Source: Herbaspirillum sp. YR522
GTDB lineage: Bacteria; Pseudomonadota; Gammaproteobacteria; Burkholderiales; Burkholderiaceae_D
NCBI RefSeq assembly: GCF_000282575.1
Contig: NZ_AKJA01000132.1
Coordinates: forward strand, 62,001-126,000
Reading direction: 5' to 3'
Length of the DNA: 64,000 nucleotides
This document shows positions 8,665 to 17,983 of this stretch, piece by piece. The position numbers were made by a program, and so were the translations under genes. The number at the start of each line of letters is the position of its first letter. The first letter of the stretch is position 1. The notes under the pieces are model-generated. The model was not told the origin of the DNA, did not search any database, and saw only the letters and a program-made list of their open reading frames with translations.

Positions 8665-9618
8665 ATGAAAAAAGCATTTGTCGCACTGATAGTGGCGGTC
8701 ATGACACTGTCGGTAGGCATGACCGCAGTCGAAGCCAAGCGCCTGGGCGGCGGCGGGTCGATCGGCAAGCAATCGTCGTCGGCCAGCCGTCAGGCCCAGA
8801 GCCCCGCTCCCATGCAGCAGAACCAGGCCGCCGCGGCCAAGCCGGGTGCAGCAGCGGCTGCCCCTGCAGCGGCTGCCGCCAAACCGAGCATGTGGAAGGG
8901 CCTGCTGGGCGGGGCGCTTCTGGGCCTCGGCCTGGGCGCACTGCTGTCGAGCCTCGGCATGGGCGGCGCCCTGGCCAGCATGATCAGCACCATCCTCACC
9001 GTCGCGCTGATCGCGATGGCGGCCATGTTCATCTATCGCATGTTCCGTCGCAAGTCGGAAGCCTCGCAGCCGCGTGCGGCATGGGCCGGTGCCAACGGCA
9101 ATGCGCCGTCTGACGTCAACGCCACGCCCCGGATCGGCTCGATGCTGGAAGCATCGCAACCTGCAACCGGCCCGCAAGGTGCAGGTTTCGGTGGCGGCTT
9201 CGGCAATGTCGAGGCGGCACCTGCCTATGGCATCCCGGCTGATTTCGACACCAACGGCTTCGTGCGTAACGCCAAGACCTACTTCATCCGTCTGCAAGCG
9301 GCGTGGGACAAGGCCGACATCAACGATATCCGCGAATTCACCACTCCCGAGATGTTCGCCGAACTGCGCCTGCAACTGCAGGAACGCGGTGCCTCGGCCA
9401 ACCATACCGATGTGGTCTCGCTCGATGCCCAGGTGCTGGGCGTGGAGACCGTCGGTAACGATTATGTGGCAAGTGTGAAGTTCTTCGGCTTCATCAAGGA
9501 AGACGCCACCAGCTCGCCGGCGCAGTTCGCCGAGATCTGGAACATGTCCAAGCCGGCAGTCGGCCAGGGCGGCTGGGTGCTGGCAGGTATCCAGCAACTG
9601 GATCCGGTGCAGGCGTAA
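8665..9618 (+). CDS. Tim44-like domain membrane protein
   Basis: A 317-residue envelope protein. The N-terminus MKKAFVALIVAVMTLSVG is a signal peptide or anchor; a low-complexity Ala/Gln/Pro stretch follows (about 30-75), then two hydrophobic Gly-rich helices (about 80-135) and a basic MFRRKSE stop-transfer. The C-terminal 140 residues (from about ADFDTNGFVRNAK) form the Tim44-like alpha/beta domain, ending in a tryptophan-rich WVLAGIQQL. In mitochondria Tim44 tethers Hsp70 to the import pore; the role of bacterial members is unsettled. The start at 8665 is fixed by a strong AGGAGA site. A strong terminator follows at 9702, so it ends its transcript. Confidence 0.8.
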   Translation: MKKAFVALIVAVMTLSVGMTAVEAKRLGGGGSIGKQSSSASRQAQSPAPMQQNQAAAAKPGAAAAAPAAAAAKPSMWKGLLGGALLGLGLGALLSSLGMGGALASMISTILTVALIAMAAMFIYRMFRRKSEASQPRAAWAGANGNAPSDVNATPRIGSMLEASQPATGPQGAGFGGGFGNVEAAPAYGIPADFDTNGFVRNAKTYFIRLQAAWDKADINDIREFTTPEMFAELRLQLQERGASANHTDVVSLDAQVLGVETVGNDYVASVKFFGFIKEDATSSPAQFAEIWNMSKPAVGQGGWVLAGIQQLDPVQA

Positions 9619-9701
9619 GGCACGAGCTTTCAGGTTTTGTAGTCCGTCAATGTTTGGCGCGGAAGGCGACGGTTAGTGGATGAGCGTCGCCAGTCCGTTT
9701 T

Positions 9702-9729
9702 ACCGCCGGCTTATGCCGGCGGTTTTTTT
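9702..9729 (+). terminator. Intrinsic terminator after the Tim44-domain gene
   Basis: A nine-pair stem ACCGCCGGC / GCCGGCGGT with a TTAT loop is followed directly by a run of T. Confidence 0.9.
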
Positions 9730-9762
9730 ATGCCTATTCCACGCCTTGCACCGATCCACCAC

Positions 9763-9794
9763 GTACTCCTCCTGTACTCCTCCTGTACTCCTCC
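9763..9794 (+). repeat. Tandem repeat, 11 bp unit, about 3 copies
   Basis: GTACTCCTCCT is repeated at 9763, 9774 and 9785 (the last lacks one base). It lies in the 348 bp gap between the Tim44-domain gene and osmC, which otherwise holds the terminator at 9702 and no evident gene. Confidence 0.85.
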
Positions 9795-9966
9795 AGGCCG
9801 GGCGCCGAATGCGCATCGACATTGCGCCGGGCTCGTTCCCTTCTTCCTACGCATCGCTGCGTGCTTGTCCTATCGCCGCCGCTGTCCAGCTCACGCATGA
9901 TCGATGTCTGCAATGCGTCGTAGCACGTCGCCATTTCGTCAGACCAACCATAGTGAAGGAGCCATC

Positions 9967-10389
9967 ATGAAGCGCAAGGCATCGGCCGTTTGGAACGGTA
10001 ACCTGAAAGAAGGCAAGGGCACGCTGACCACCGACAGCAAGACGCTGTCCGCGACCCAGTATTCGTTCGCGACCCGGTTCGAGAGCGGTGTTGGCACCAA
10101 CCCCGAGGAGTTGATCGCAGCCGCTCACGCCGGATGTTTTTCGATGGATCTGTCGGCACGCCTTGACAAGGCCGGGCTGGGACCCAAGCGCATCGATACC
10201 GAGGCGACCGTCACCTTGGAGCCCAGCGATCCAGGGTTCAGCATCACGAAGGTCGAGTTGACGGTAAAGGTCGAGCTGGACGACAAGGACGAGCAGAAAT
10301 TCAATGAAGCCGTGGCAGCGGCCAAAAACGGCTGCCCGGTGTCCAAGGTGCTCAAGGCCGACATCTCGGTCAATGCCGTGCTGGCCTGA
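9967..10389 (+). CDS. osmC: OsmC-family peroxiredoxin
   Basis: A 140-residue cytoplasmic thiol peroxidase that reduces organic hydroperoxides. The two redox cysteines are Cys57 in AAAHAGCFSM and Cys123 in KNGCPVSK, with the acidic PEELIAAAHA helix between the sheets, as in OsmC/Ohr proteins. Length equals the family norm (about 140). The ATG at 9967 follows a good GAAGGAG site. No MarR-type OhrR regulator is next to it, and OsmC rather than Ohr is favoured by the FATRFESGVGTNPEEL region. Confidence 0.92.
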   Translation: MKRKASAVWNGNLKEGKGTLTTDSKTLSATQYSFATRFESGVGTNPEELIAAAHAGCFSMDLSARLDKAGLGPKRIDTEATVTLEPSDPGFSITKVELTVKVELDDKDEQKFNEAVAAAKNGCPVSKVLKADISVNAVLA

Positions 10390-10400
10390 GGCAAAGCCGG

Positions 10401-10526
10401 CTAGCGGGAGCGGTCGTGAGGCCGCTCCGGACGGTCGCGATGGCGACCCGCAGACAGCGGGAAAATCAGCGCCACGACCACCAGGCACACCAGCAACACC
10501 AGCGTGAGCTTGTCCAGATTATCCAT
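10401..10526 (-). CDS. Small membrane protein (41 residues), unknown
   Basis: A short frame MDNLDKLTLVLLVCLVVVAL with one hydrophobic helix (about 8-26) and a basic Arg/Asp-rich tail. Its ATG lies two bases after the stop of the binding-protein gene upstream on the same strand, which suggests translational coupling. I know of no family for it. It may be a genuine small inner-membrane subunit or a chance frame. Confidence 0.4.
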   Translation of the reverse strand: MDNLDKLTLVLLVCLVVVALIFPLSAGRHRDRPERPHDRSR

Positions 10527-10528
10527 TC

Positions 10529-11518
10529 CTATTTTCCCGGTTGCCAGATGGCGACGTCGGCCGTATCGACCTTCCTGGGCAGCAGCCCGGCATTGAAGAA
10601 GGCGTCGGCGATCCTTTGCTGTTCTCCCAGCGCTTCCTTGCGCACTGCACGCACTTCGTAGCTGCGCCGCCCGTTGGCCAGTTCGATGGTGTCGGCGTCC
10701 AGTCCCCACAACGGCGACAGGAAGGTCGCGGCTTCCCTGGCATTGTGCTTGACCCATTGGCCGGTGGCCTGCAACTGGTCGAATACCACCCGCAGCAGCC
10801 CAGGATGGGCATCGGCGAAGCTGGTCGAGGCCAGGTAATAACGCTGGTAATCGGCCACGCCGCGCCCATCCGACAGGATGCGCACTTGCGATTGCCGTTG
10901 CACGCCGGCCAGGAACGGATCCCAGGTTACCCAGGCATCGACGCTGCCACGTTCGAAGGCGGCACGGGCGTCGGCCGGCGACAGGTAGGCCGGATCGATG
11001 TCCGAGAATGTCAGCCCGGCCTGTTCCAGCGTGGCAATCAGCAGGTAATGTACGCCAGCGGCCTTGGTGACCGCGATCTTGCGCCGTTTCAGGTCGCGCA
11101 CCGTGCGCACCGGCGAATCGGCGCGTACCACGATGGCCTGTGCCGAAGGAGACGGCGACTCCTGCGCCAGATAGGTCAGCCGGGCGCCAGCGGCCTGGGC
11201 GAATACCGGCACCGTATCGGCCACGTCGGCGCTGATGTCGACCCCACCCACGTTGAGCGCCTCCAGCAACGGTAGTCCGCTCGAGAATTCATGCCAGCTG
11301 ACCTTGGTTGCGCCCGGGCCGAGCAGTTTTTCCAATGTGCCGCGGGCCTTGATGATGGTCAGCAGGGTGGACGACTTCTGGTAACCGATGCGTACCGCGC
11401 GCGCACCCGATTGGGCTTGGGCGAGTACGGGCAGGGCGGCGGCCAGTGCGGCCGCCTGCAGCAGGCGACGGCGTTTGGCGAGGGGCGAGAGGGAGGGTTT
11501 CATCAGATAAGCGGTCAT
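10529..11518 (-). CDS. Aliphatic-sulfonate-type ABC substrate-binding protein
   Basis: A 329-residue periplasmic binding protein of the SsuA/NrtA-like class. The N-terminus has a basic RRRLLQAAALAAALPVLAQA export signal with a twin-arginine-like RRRLLQ. The mature protein starts ARAVRIGYQKSSTLLTI, the usual first strand of the SsuA fold, and has VTKAAGVHYLL and VDAWVTWDPFLAG, which are typical. The ATG overlaps the permease stop as ATGA, which fixes the start. The ligand could be a sulfonate, taurine or another small oxyanion; it cannot be told from sequence by eye. Confidence 0.85.
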   Translation of the reverse strand: MTAYLMKPSLSPLAKRRRLLQAAALAAALPVLAQAQSGARAVRIGYQKSSTLLTIIKARGTLEKLLGPGATKVSWHEFSSGLPLLEALNVGGVDISADVADTVPVFAQAAGARLTYLAQESPSPSAQAIVVRADSPVRTVRDLKRRKIAVTKAAGVHYLLIATLEQAGLTFSDIDPAYLSPADARAAFERGSVDAWVTWDPFLAGVQRQSQVRILSDGRGVADYQRYYLASTSFADAHPGLLRVVFDQLQATGQWVKHNAREAATFLSPLWGLDADTIELANGRRSYEVRAVRKEALGEQQRIADAFFNAGLLPRKVDTADVAIWQPGK

Positions 11519-12384
11519 TGTCGTGGTTGCTGTCGGTGTGCATCGCGCCAGCGCAGGCAGGCTTTTTCCAGGGCGCGCAGCAGGCTGTCGGAAAGCTTGC
11601 CCAGTATCGCCAGCACCAGGATGGCGGCCAGGACCAGGTCGGGGCGGCTGCTCTCGCGGCCATCCGAGAGCAGGTAGCCGACACCGCGCGTGGCGGCAAT
11701 CAGCTCGGCTGCCACCAGGAACATCCAGGCCAGCGACAAGCCGCCACGCAGCCCGGCGAACAGGTACGGCAGGCAGCCAGGCAGCAGCACATGCCGGATC
11801 AACCTGGTGCTCGACAGGCCGCAGCTGGTTCCCAGCTCGACCAGTTTGTGGTCGATGTCGTGCAGGCCCGCCACCAGGTTCAGGTAAACCGGAAAGAAGG
11901 CGCCGATGGCAATCAGGACCACCTTGGGCGTCTCGTCGATACCCAACCAGAGCAGCAGCAACGGGATCCAGGCCAGGCTGGGAATGGCGCGCAGCGCTTG
12001 CAGGGTCGGTTCCAGCACCGCTTCGGCGCGACGGCTCAGGCCCACCAGGAAACCCAGCAGCACCGCCAGTGCGCTGCCGGCGGCGAATCCGGCCAGCACC
12101 CGCGCCAGGCTGGCCGCGACGTGGGGCGCCAGCTCGCCGCGGCGGGCCAGGTTCCACAGTGTCTGTGCCAGTTCGCTGGGCGGCGGAAACAGCCGCGCCG
12201 GGATGATCTCCAGCCTGGCGCCCAGCTCCGCCAGTGCAAAGAAGCTTAGTGGCAGCCACCAGCCGGTCAGGCGATTCGGACGGTAGCCGCCGTTGCGCGG
12301 CCAGCCACGCGCCACTCGTGCGCGCGTGTATCGCGGCAGCGGTGGAGCAGGCGTGACGGCTTGTCCGCTCACGGTGTCAGGCAC
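11515..12384 (-). CDS. ABC transporter permease, SsuC/TauC type
   Basis: A 289-residue inner-membrane permease with about six hydrophobic helices. The cytoplasmic EAA loop, which docks the ATPase, is seen in ELGTSCGLSSTRLIRHVLLP. A GTG at 12384 is the likely start; it overlaps the upstream binding-protein gene by 8 bp, and its stop overlaps the next start (ATGA). No ATPase gene is present before or after, so the partner must be encoded elsewhere. Confidence 0.88.
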   Translation of the reverse strand: MPDTVSGQAVTPAPPLPRYTRARVARGWPRNGGYRPNRLTGWWLPLSFFALAELGARLEIIPARLFPPPSELAQTLWNLARRGELAPHVAASLARVLAGFAAGSALAVLLGFLVGLSRRAEAVLEPTLQALRAIPSLAWIPLLLLWLGIDETPKVVLIAIGAFFPVYLNLVAGLHDIDHKLVELGTSCGLSSTRLIRHVLLPGCLPYLFAGLRGGLSLAWMFLVAAELIAATRGVGYLLSDGRESSRPDLVLAAILVLAILGKLSDSLLRALEKACLRWRDAHRQQPRQ

Positions 12385-13363
12385 GGATCACGCCCTGGCC
12401 GAAGGCCGGATCGATCAGTGCGCCTATGGTGCGGGGCAGGTCGGTGCCACTCTTGACCAGGTCTTCCTCAAGCAGGATCGGTGCGGCCGCACGCAGTGCG
12501 TCGACATGCTCCTGGCCGATCTGCGGATGCGAAAAATCGTTGCGCTTGAGTTGCAGGCGTGCCACTTGCGGCGACAGCCTGGATTCTTCAGAAAGCAGTG
12601 CCACGGTCTCTTCGGGATGGGCGACGATCCATGTGCGCGCCCGTTCGTATGCCGCGATCACGCGCTTGACCTGGTCCGGATGGCGCACGGCGAACGTGTC
12701 GCTCACGTTGAGGAAGCCGTAGGTGTTGAAGTTGACATTGCGGTAGATCAGGCGCGAGCCTGCTTCCAGCTCGCTGGCCGCCAGGTGCGGGTCGAGCCCG
12801 GCCCAGGCGTCGACCCGGCGTTGCTCGAGCGCGGCGCGGCCGTCGGGGTGCTGCAGGTGAACGATCTCGACGTCGTTCCTGGTCAAGCCGTTCTCGTGCA
12901 ATGCGCGTAGCAGGAACAGGTATGGATCGGTCCCCTTGGTCGCCGCCACCTTCTTGCCCTTGAGCTCGCGCACCGACCTGATGGGCGAATCCCTGGCCAC
13001 GGCCAACGCGGTCCATTCGGGGCGCGAATAGACATAGACGGCCTTGATCGGGTTGCCGTTGGCGCGCGCCAGCAGCGCCGCCAACCCAGCGGTGCTGCCG
13101 AAGTCGATGCTGTCGCTGTTGAGGTATTCCAGGGCCCGATTGCTGCCTTGGCTCAGCACCCACCTGAGCTCGGTGCCTTGCGCCTTGAGTTCTTCCTCGA
13201 GCCAGCCGAACTTGCGCAGCACCAGGCTTGGCGGCGAGTAATAGGCATAGTCGAGGCGAATGGTGCGCGGCGGCGTGGCCGCCAGGCCGATGCGCGGGGT
13301 CGTGCCCAGCGCGGCCAAACCGAGGGCGCTGCCGCCCAGGCGAAGAAAGTGTCTGCGTTCCAT
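12377..13363 (-). CDS. Second sulfonate/nitrate-type ABC substrate-binding protein
   Basis: A 328-residue periplasmic binding protein, first gene of the three-gene ABC set. MERRHFLRLGGSALGLAAL is a twin-arginine-type signal (RRHFLR), suggesting export in folded form. The mature chain has IRLDYAYYSPPSLVLRKFGW, SNRALEYLNSDSIDFGSTA and KGKKVAATKGTDPYLFLLRAL, typical of the SsuA class. It is related to but clearly different from the binding protein at 10529, so the permease may serve two ligands. Confidence 0.87.
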   Translation of the reverse strand: MERRHFLRLGGSALGLAALGTTPRIGLAATPPRTIRLDYAYYSPPSLVLRKFGWLEEELKAQGTELRWVLSQGSNRALEYLNSDSIDFGSTAGLAALLARANGNPIKAVYVYSRPEWTALAVARDSPIRSVRELKGKKVAATKGTDPYLFLLRALHENGLTRNDVEIVHLQHPDGRAALEQRRVDAWAGLDPHLAASELEAGSRLIYRNVNFNTYGFLNVSDTFAVRHPDQVKRVIAAYERARTWIVAHPEETVALLSEESRLSPQVARLQLKRNDFSHPQIGQEHVDALRAAAPILLEEDLVKSGTDLPRTIGALIDPAFGQGVIRA

Positions 13364-13511
13364 GGCTATCCGTTCTTGTCGTGAGAGGGCGAGGCTGCGT
13401 GGCAGACAAGCACTCTAAGCACGAATGACGGACGGCAGAACGACTATTTCCAAGTTTGTTTATGCGTTCGATGCATGTCCGCGGTGCAGGCCCGCCGCAC
13501 CCGCAGGCCGA

Positions 13512-14120
13512 TCAGGGCAGGCAGAGTTGGAACAGCGCACCGCCATCGGGATGGTTCGACAGGCGCGCCTCGCCTTGCTGGCTTTCCTTGTTGTGGGCGG
13601 TGGCGATGGCATTGCACAGGTCCATGCCGAGGCCGGTCGACGGTTTTTTTTCTTGCGCGCCCACACCCGGACCATCGTCGTGCACGGTGAAGATCAAGCC
13701 GCCCGCCGGATTCTTCTGGCAACCCAGTTCAATGCGGGTGCGGGCGAAACGGCTGGCGTTCTGCAAGGCCGCTTCCAGCGCCAGGGCCACCAGGTGTTCA
13801 TCGAAGAAACCGACCATTGGCATGTTGGCCGGGTCGATCACGATCTGCGCCCCATGGCCATTGCGATTGGCCTGGTGCTCGCGCAGCAGGGATTGGAGGA
13901 AATCCAGCGGCGACAGTGCCTCGACCTGCGCCCGCAGGCCCTGCGAATCCGCCTTGTACAGGGTCAGGAAGGCAATCAGCTTTTCCTGCAGCGCCAGGCA
14001 CGTCACATGCGCCTGCTGCGCCCGCGGCACATCATCGGTGAGGCGGCGCAGCTCGCCCTCGAGGTTGCCCAGCGAGTTCTTGATGTCGTGAATGATGATC
14101 GCGGCAAGTTTGGGATCCAT
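13512..14120 (-). CDS. Minimal histidine kinase without sensor domain
   Basis: A 202-residue soluble protein. MDPKLAAIIIHDIKNSLGN carries an HD-x-KN H-box with His11 as likely phospho-acceptor. After a helical dimerisation segment the HATPase domain shows ALEAALQNASRFA (N-box), FTVHDDGPGVG (G1) and GLGMDLCNAIA (G2). There is no sensor, membrane helix or HAMP, so input must come from a partner. The ATG is two bases after the stop of the receiver-TPR gene, making that protein the obvious partner. Confidence 0.8.
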   Translation of the reverse strand: MDPKLAAIIIHDIKNSLGNLEGELRRLTDDVPRAQQAHVTCLALQEKLIAFLTLYKADSQGLRAQVEALSPLDFLQSLLREHQANRNGHGAQIVIDPANMPMVGFFDEHLVALALEAALQNASRFARTRIELGCQKNPAGGLIFTVHDDGPGVGAQEKKPSTGLGMDLCNAIATAHNKESQQGEARLSNHPDGGALFQLCLP

Positions 14121-14122
14121 GC

Positions 14123-15751
14123 TCAGCTCTTCGGGGCTACTTTGCTCAAGGTGTCGCGCAAGAACTTGTGCATCTTGGCTACGCGTTCGTTGCCTGGAAT
14201 CAGGCGGTCCAGGGTGGCCAGGTAGCGGCGCACGCGCTTGACGTATTCGTCGTTCCAGCCGCGCTGGCTCATCCACAGCAGATGCAGCTGCGCCGCCGCC
14301 AGCAGCACGCCGGTGTTCTCGGGCATGCTGCTGAGCGCCTCCTGCAGCTTGGCCAGCGACTCGTCGGGCTTGGCGCTGCGCATGAGCGCATTGGCCTCGG
14401 CGATGACGCTCATGCAATGCTTGACGGCGCCGTCGATGAGTTCATCGGCCAGCGCTTGCTTGCCGGTGTCGGCCAGCACCTTGCGCGCCAGCGTCTGCAG
14501 GTTCTTGTTCTCGTGGTCGGACTTGACGGCGTCGGCGATCAGGCGCGCGCCTTCCTCGTCATTGCCCATCGAGAAGGCAGCCTTGGCCAGGGCCAGCGTG
14601 GCAAAGTCGGAAACCTCGCCGCCGGCGGCTTGCTTGGCGGTCTCGAAGGCTTGCTGGGCCGAGATGGTGTCGCCCAGTTGCACGTAGGCCTGGGCCTGGA
14701 CCGCGGCCTGGGCCGAGGTGAACAACTTCGACTCGTCATAGCGACGCGGCGCGCTCTCGAGCAGGCGCAGGGCGGCGTCGGCGTCGCCGCTGTCGACGTG
14801 TACCTGGGCCAGCGAGAGCAGGTCGCCGGGCTGCGCCGTGAGCGATCCCTTGGTGTGCTTGAGCACGTTGTCATAGGCTTCGCGCGCCTGATCCAGGTGG
14901 CCGCTGCGGTAGGCGACTTCGCCCACCAGCCGGCTGCGTCGCGCCGACGGAATGATCTCGGACGACTTGGTCAGCGCCGCCAACGCGCCTTCCTGGTTGC
15001 CCTGCGCCTCGTCGATCTGCGCCAGCAGGTCGTAGGCGGCGATGAACTGCTTGTTGGCGGCCAGCACGTCCTCCACGATCACGCGGGCATCATCCATCTG
15101 GCCGGCCACGATATTGCAGCGGGCCAGGCCGATCTTGGCCCAGACCAGGTCGTCACGCATGGCCAGCGCCTGCGCGTAGACCTCGCGCGCCTCATCGATG
15201 CGGCGCAGCTCGATCAGCAGGGCGCCCTTGGTCTTCATGATCTCGACGATCCACTTGGGTGCCGTCTTGAGCACGTTGTCGCATTCGATCACGGCGCCGG
15301 CCAGGTCCTTGCGCTTCATCTTCTCGGTCACCGGGCGCATGGCATGCTGCTTCTCGAGCAGCCGGTCGACCCGTTCGGCGATGCGGCTGGCCGTGAGTGG
15401 CTTGAGCATGTAGGCATCGGGCTGGAACTCGGCCGCGCTGGCGACCAGGTTGTAGCCGCTCTCGGCGGTCACCATGATGAACATGGAGGTCGGCGAGAGC
15501 ATGTTCTGGGTGCGGAAGAACTCCAGCAGTTGCTGGCCGTTGCTTTCCTTGTTGAGGTTGTAGTCGCAGATGATCAGGTCGTACATCCCCGCCTGGACGA
15601 AACGGATCGCTTCGTCTGGGGTGGCGGCCTGGTCCACCTTGGTCACACCGAGCTGGCCAAGGTGCATGCGCATGTTCTGGCGCATCGTCGGCATGTCGTC
15701 GATGATCAGGCAGCGCAGCGCGCTGATGTGGCTAAAGGGGACTAAACTCAT
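14123..15751 (-). CDS. Response regulator with TPR repeats
   Basis: A 542-residue cytoplasmic protein. The receiver domain (about 12-135) has LIIDDMPTMRQ, phospho-acceptor Asp63 in LIICDYNLNKESNGQQLL, and a conserved Lys in AYMLKPLTASRIA. The remaining 400 residues are helical tetratricopeptide repeats (for example residues about 165-300 with AREVYAQALAMRDDLVWAKI). There is no DNA-binding or enzymatic output domain, so the output is probably protein-protein contact. The small kinase gene follows after two bases. Confidence 0.88.
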   Translation of the reverse strand: MSLVPFSHISALRCLIIDDMPTMRQNMRMHLGQLGVTKVDQAATPDEAIRFVQAGMYDLIICDYNLNKESNGQQLLEFFRTQNMLSPTSMFIMVTAESGYNLVASAAEFQPDAYMLKPLTASRIAERVDRLLEKQHAMRPVTEKMKRKDLAGAVIECDNVLKTAPKWIVEIMKTKGALLIELRRIDEAREVYAQALAMRDDLVWAKIGLARCNIVAGQMDDARVIVEDVLAANKQFIAAYDLLAQIDEAQGNQEGALAALTKSSEIIPSARRSRLVGEVAYRSGHLDQAREAYDNVLKHTKGSLTAQPGDLLSLAQVHVDSGDADAALRLLESAPRRYDESKLFTSAQAAVQAQAYVQLGDTISAQQAFETAKQAAGGEVSDFATLALAKAAFSMGNDEEGARLIADAVKSDHENKNLQTLARKVLADTGKQALADELIDGAVKHCMSVIAEANALMRSAKPDESLAKLQEALSSMPENTGVLLAAAQLHLLWMSQRGWNDEYVKRVRRYLATLDRLIPGNERVAKMHKFLRDTLSKVAPKS

Positions 15752-16010
15752 GACAACCGTCTTTAAATCTCGTTATATATTGCTGCATCGGAATGTATCC
15801 CAGAACCGACCATCCCGGTAGCAAATATAGGGGGTTAATCTTCAGTCAATTCGAGGCACGGCCGAAGTGTGCCGGTTTTTCGCGCCTCGTGCAGCCCGGT
15901 CGGCGTAAATAGCGCCATTTCCGAATGCAAATGATGCCGTCTTTATAAGCCTTCCCATCCGGCCGCGCCAGTGCCGCGCCACTGTGCCGACAAATTACGT
16001 GACAAAGTGC

Positions 16011-16037
16011 TTGCGCCGGACACTGTTTTTTTATACA
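16011..16037 (+). promoter_or_regulatory. Candidate recA promoter
   Basis: TTGCGC (16011-16016) and TATACA (16032-16037) form a -35/-10 pair with a 15-base spacer; the -10 lies inside the LexA operator, so bound LexA would block RNA polymerase. Confidence 0.5.
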
Positions 16038-16040
16038 GTG
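16021..16040. promoter_or_regulatory. LexA (SOS) box of recA
   Basis: CACTGT-N8-ACAGTG, that is the CTGT-N8-ACAG consensus with extra matching flanks, about 110 bp before the recA start. It indicates SOS control of recA by LexA. Confidence 0.9.
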
Positions 16041-16149
16041 TCGTTCATTGGCGTGACGCCTCGATTTCCGGGTTCCGATATCGAACTGCCAGCATTGTAT
16101 GCTTGCCGTCCACGTACCTTCATCACGACCTTTTTGCCGAGAGAGATTT

Positions 16150-17265
<1,116 letters not shown>

Positions 17266-17284
17266 TCTTCCTGCCAGACCAGGC

Positions 17285-17319
17285 GGGACATGCCCTGGGG
17301 GATGCATCGGGCATGTCCC
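17285..17319 (+). other. Strong hairpin at the recA mRNA 3' end
   Basis: GGGACATGCCC and GGGCATGTCCC form an 11-pair perfect stem with a 13-base loop, 20 bp after the recA stop. No T-run follows, so it is more likely an mRNA-stabilising or processing hairpin. Confidence 0.55.
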
Positions 17320-17368
17320 ACAAGTAGTATTGCTTATTAATAGCTTGGTTGTTGCTCAGCCCTAGGAA

Positions 17369-17393
17369 CGGGCGGGTTTGCCGCCTGTTTTTC
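17369..17393 (+). terminator. Weak terminator-like hairpin between recA and recX
   Basis: GGCGG-GTTTG-CCGCC followed by TGTTTTT. It could partly uncouple recX from the abundant recA transcript. Confidence 0.45.
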
Positions 17394-17521
17394 CCTCGAT
17401 TGCCTGTCGGGCTCGCCTGTATGGTTACTTCGGGCAGGGTTCCGCGGTGCGATCTGCAAGATCCATCCGACACATTTTCATCAGTATTCATCTGCATTAT
17501 TGCCCGGGCTATCGAACGTCA

Positions 17522-17983
17522 ATGCCTAGACCGCCGATCAGCCTGAAAGCACGGGCACTCAAGTACCTCTCTTCACGTGAGCATAGTCGCCTGGAACTTG
17601 CGCGTAAGCTTGCCCCTTACGCGCAAGATGGCGATGACATCGAAGCACTGCTCGACTGGCTTGAACAATCCCGATTCCTCTCGCAGGAGCGATTTTCCGA
17701 GTCGCTGGTGCATCGTCGCGCCGGCCGCTACGGCAACAATCGTATCTTTTCCGAACTGCATAGCCACGGTATCGAAGGCGAAGCACTTGCCGAGCTGCGA
17801 CAAGACCTCAAGCAAGGTGAGGCCGCTCGCGCGGCCGAGGTGCTACGCCGTAAATACGCCGAGCCCGCGCCCGACGCCGAGACCCGGGCCCGGCAGCAGC
17901 GCTTCCTGATGCAGCGCGGGTTCTCGCATGACAGCATCAAGGCCGCACTCAAACTGGCCTGGCAGGATCAAGACGACCAGTAG
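17522..17983 (+). CDS. recX: Regulatory protein RecX
   Basis: A 153-residue helical protein that caps RecA filaments and limits RecA activity. It shows the three-helix RecX repeats: [20 protein letters not shown], then [20 protein letters not shown] with [12 protein letters not shown], and [18 protein letters not shown] at the end. The length is normal for the family. Starting at the ATG at 17522 leaves only a weak ribosome site, in keeping with the low RecX level expected next to recA. Confidence 0.93.
   Translation: MPRPPISLKARALKYLSSREHSRLELARKLAPYAQDGDDIEALLDWLEQSRFLSQERFSESLVHRRAGRYGNNRIFSELHSHGIEGEALAELRQDLKQGEAARAAEVLRRKYAEPAPDAETRARQQRFLMQRGFSHDSIKAALKLAWQDQDDQ

Larger units (their letters stand above)
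15752..16149. other. Divergent intergenic region between receiver-TPR gene and recA
   Basis: A 398 bp gap. It holds the LexA box and recA promoter near 16011-16040 and, on minus, a possible promoter for the receiver-TPR gene (TTGACT at 15849-15844 and TATATT at 15829-15824, but with a short 14-base spacer). I see no gene in it. Confidence 0.4.
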
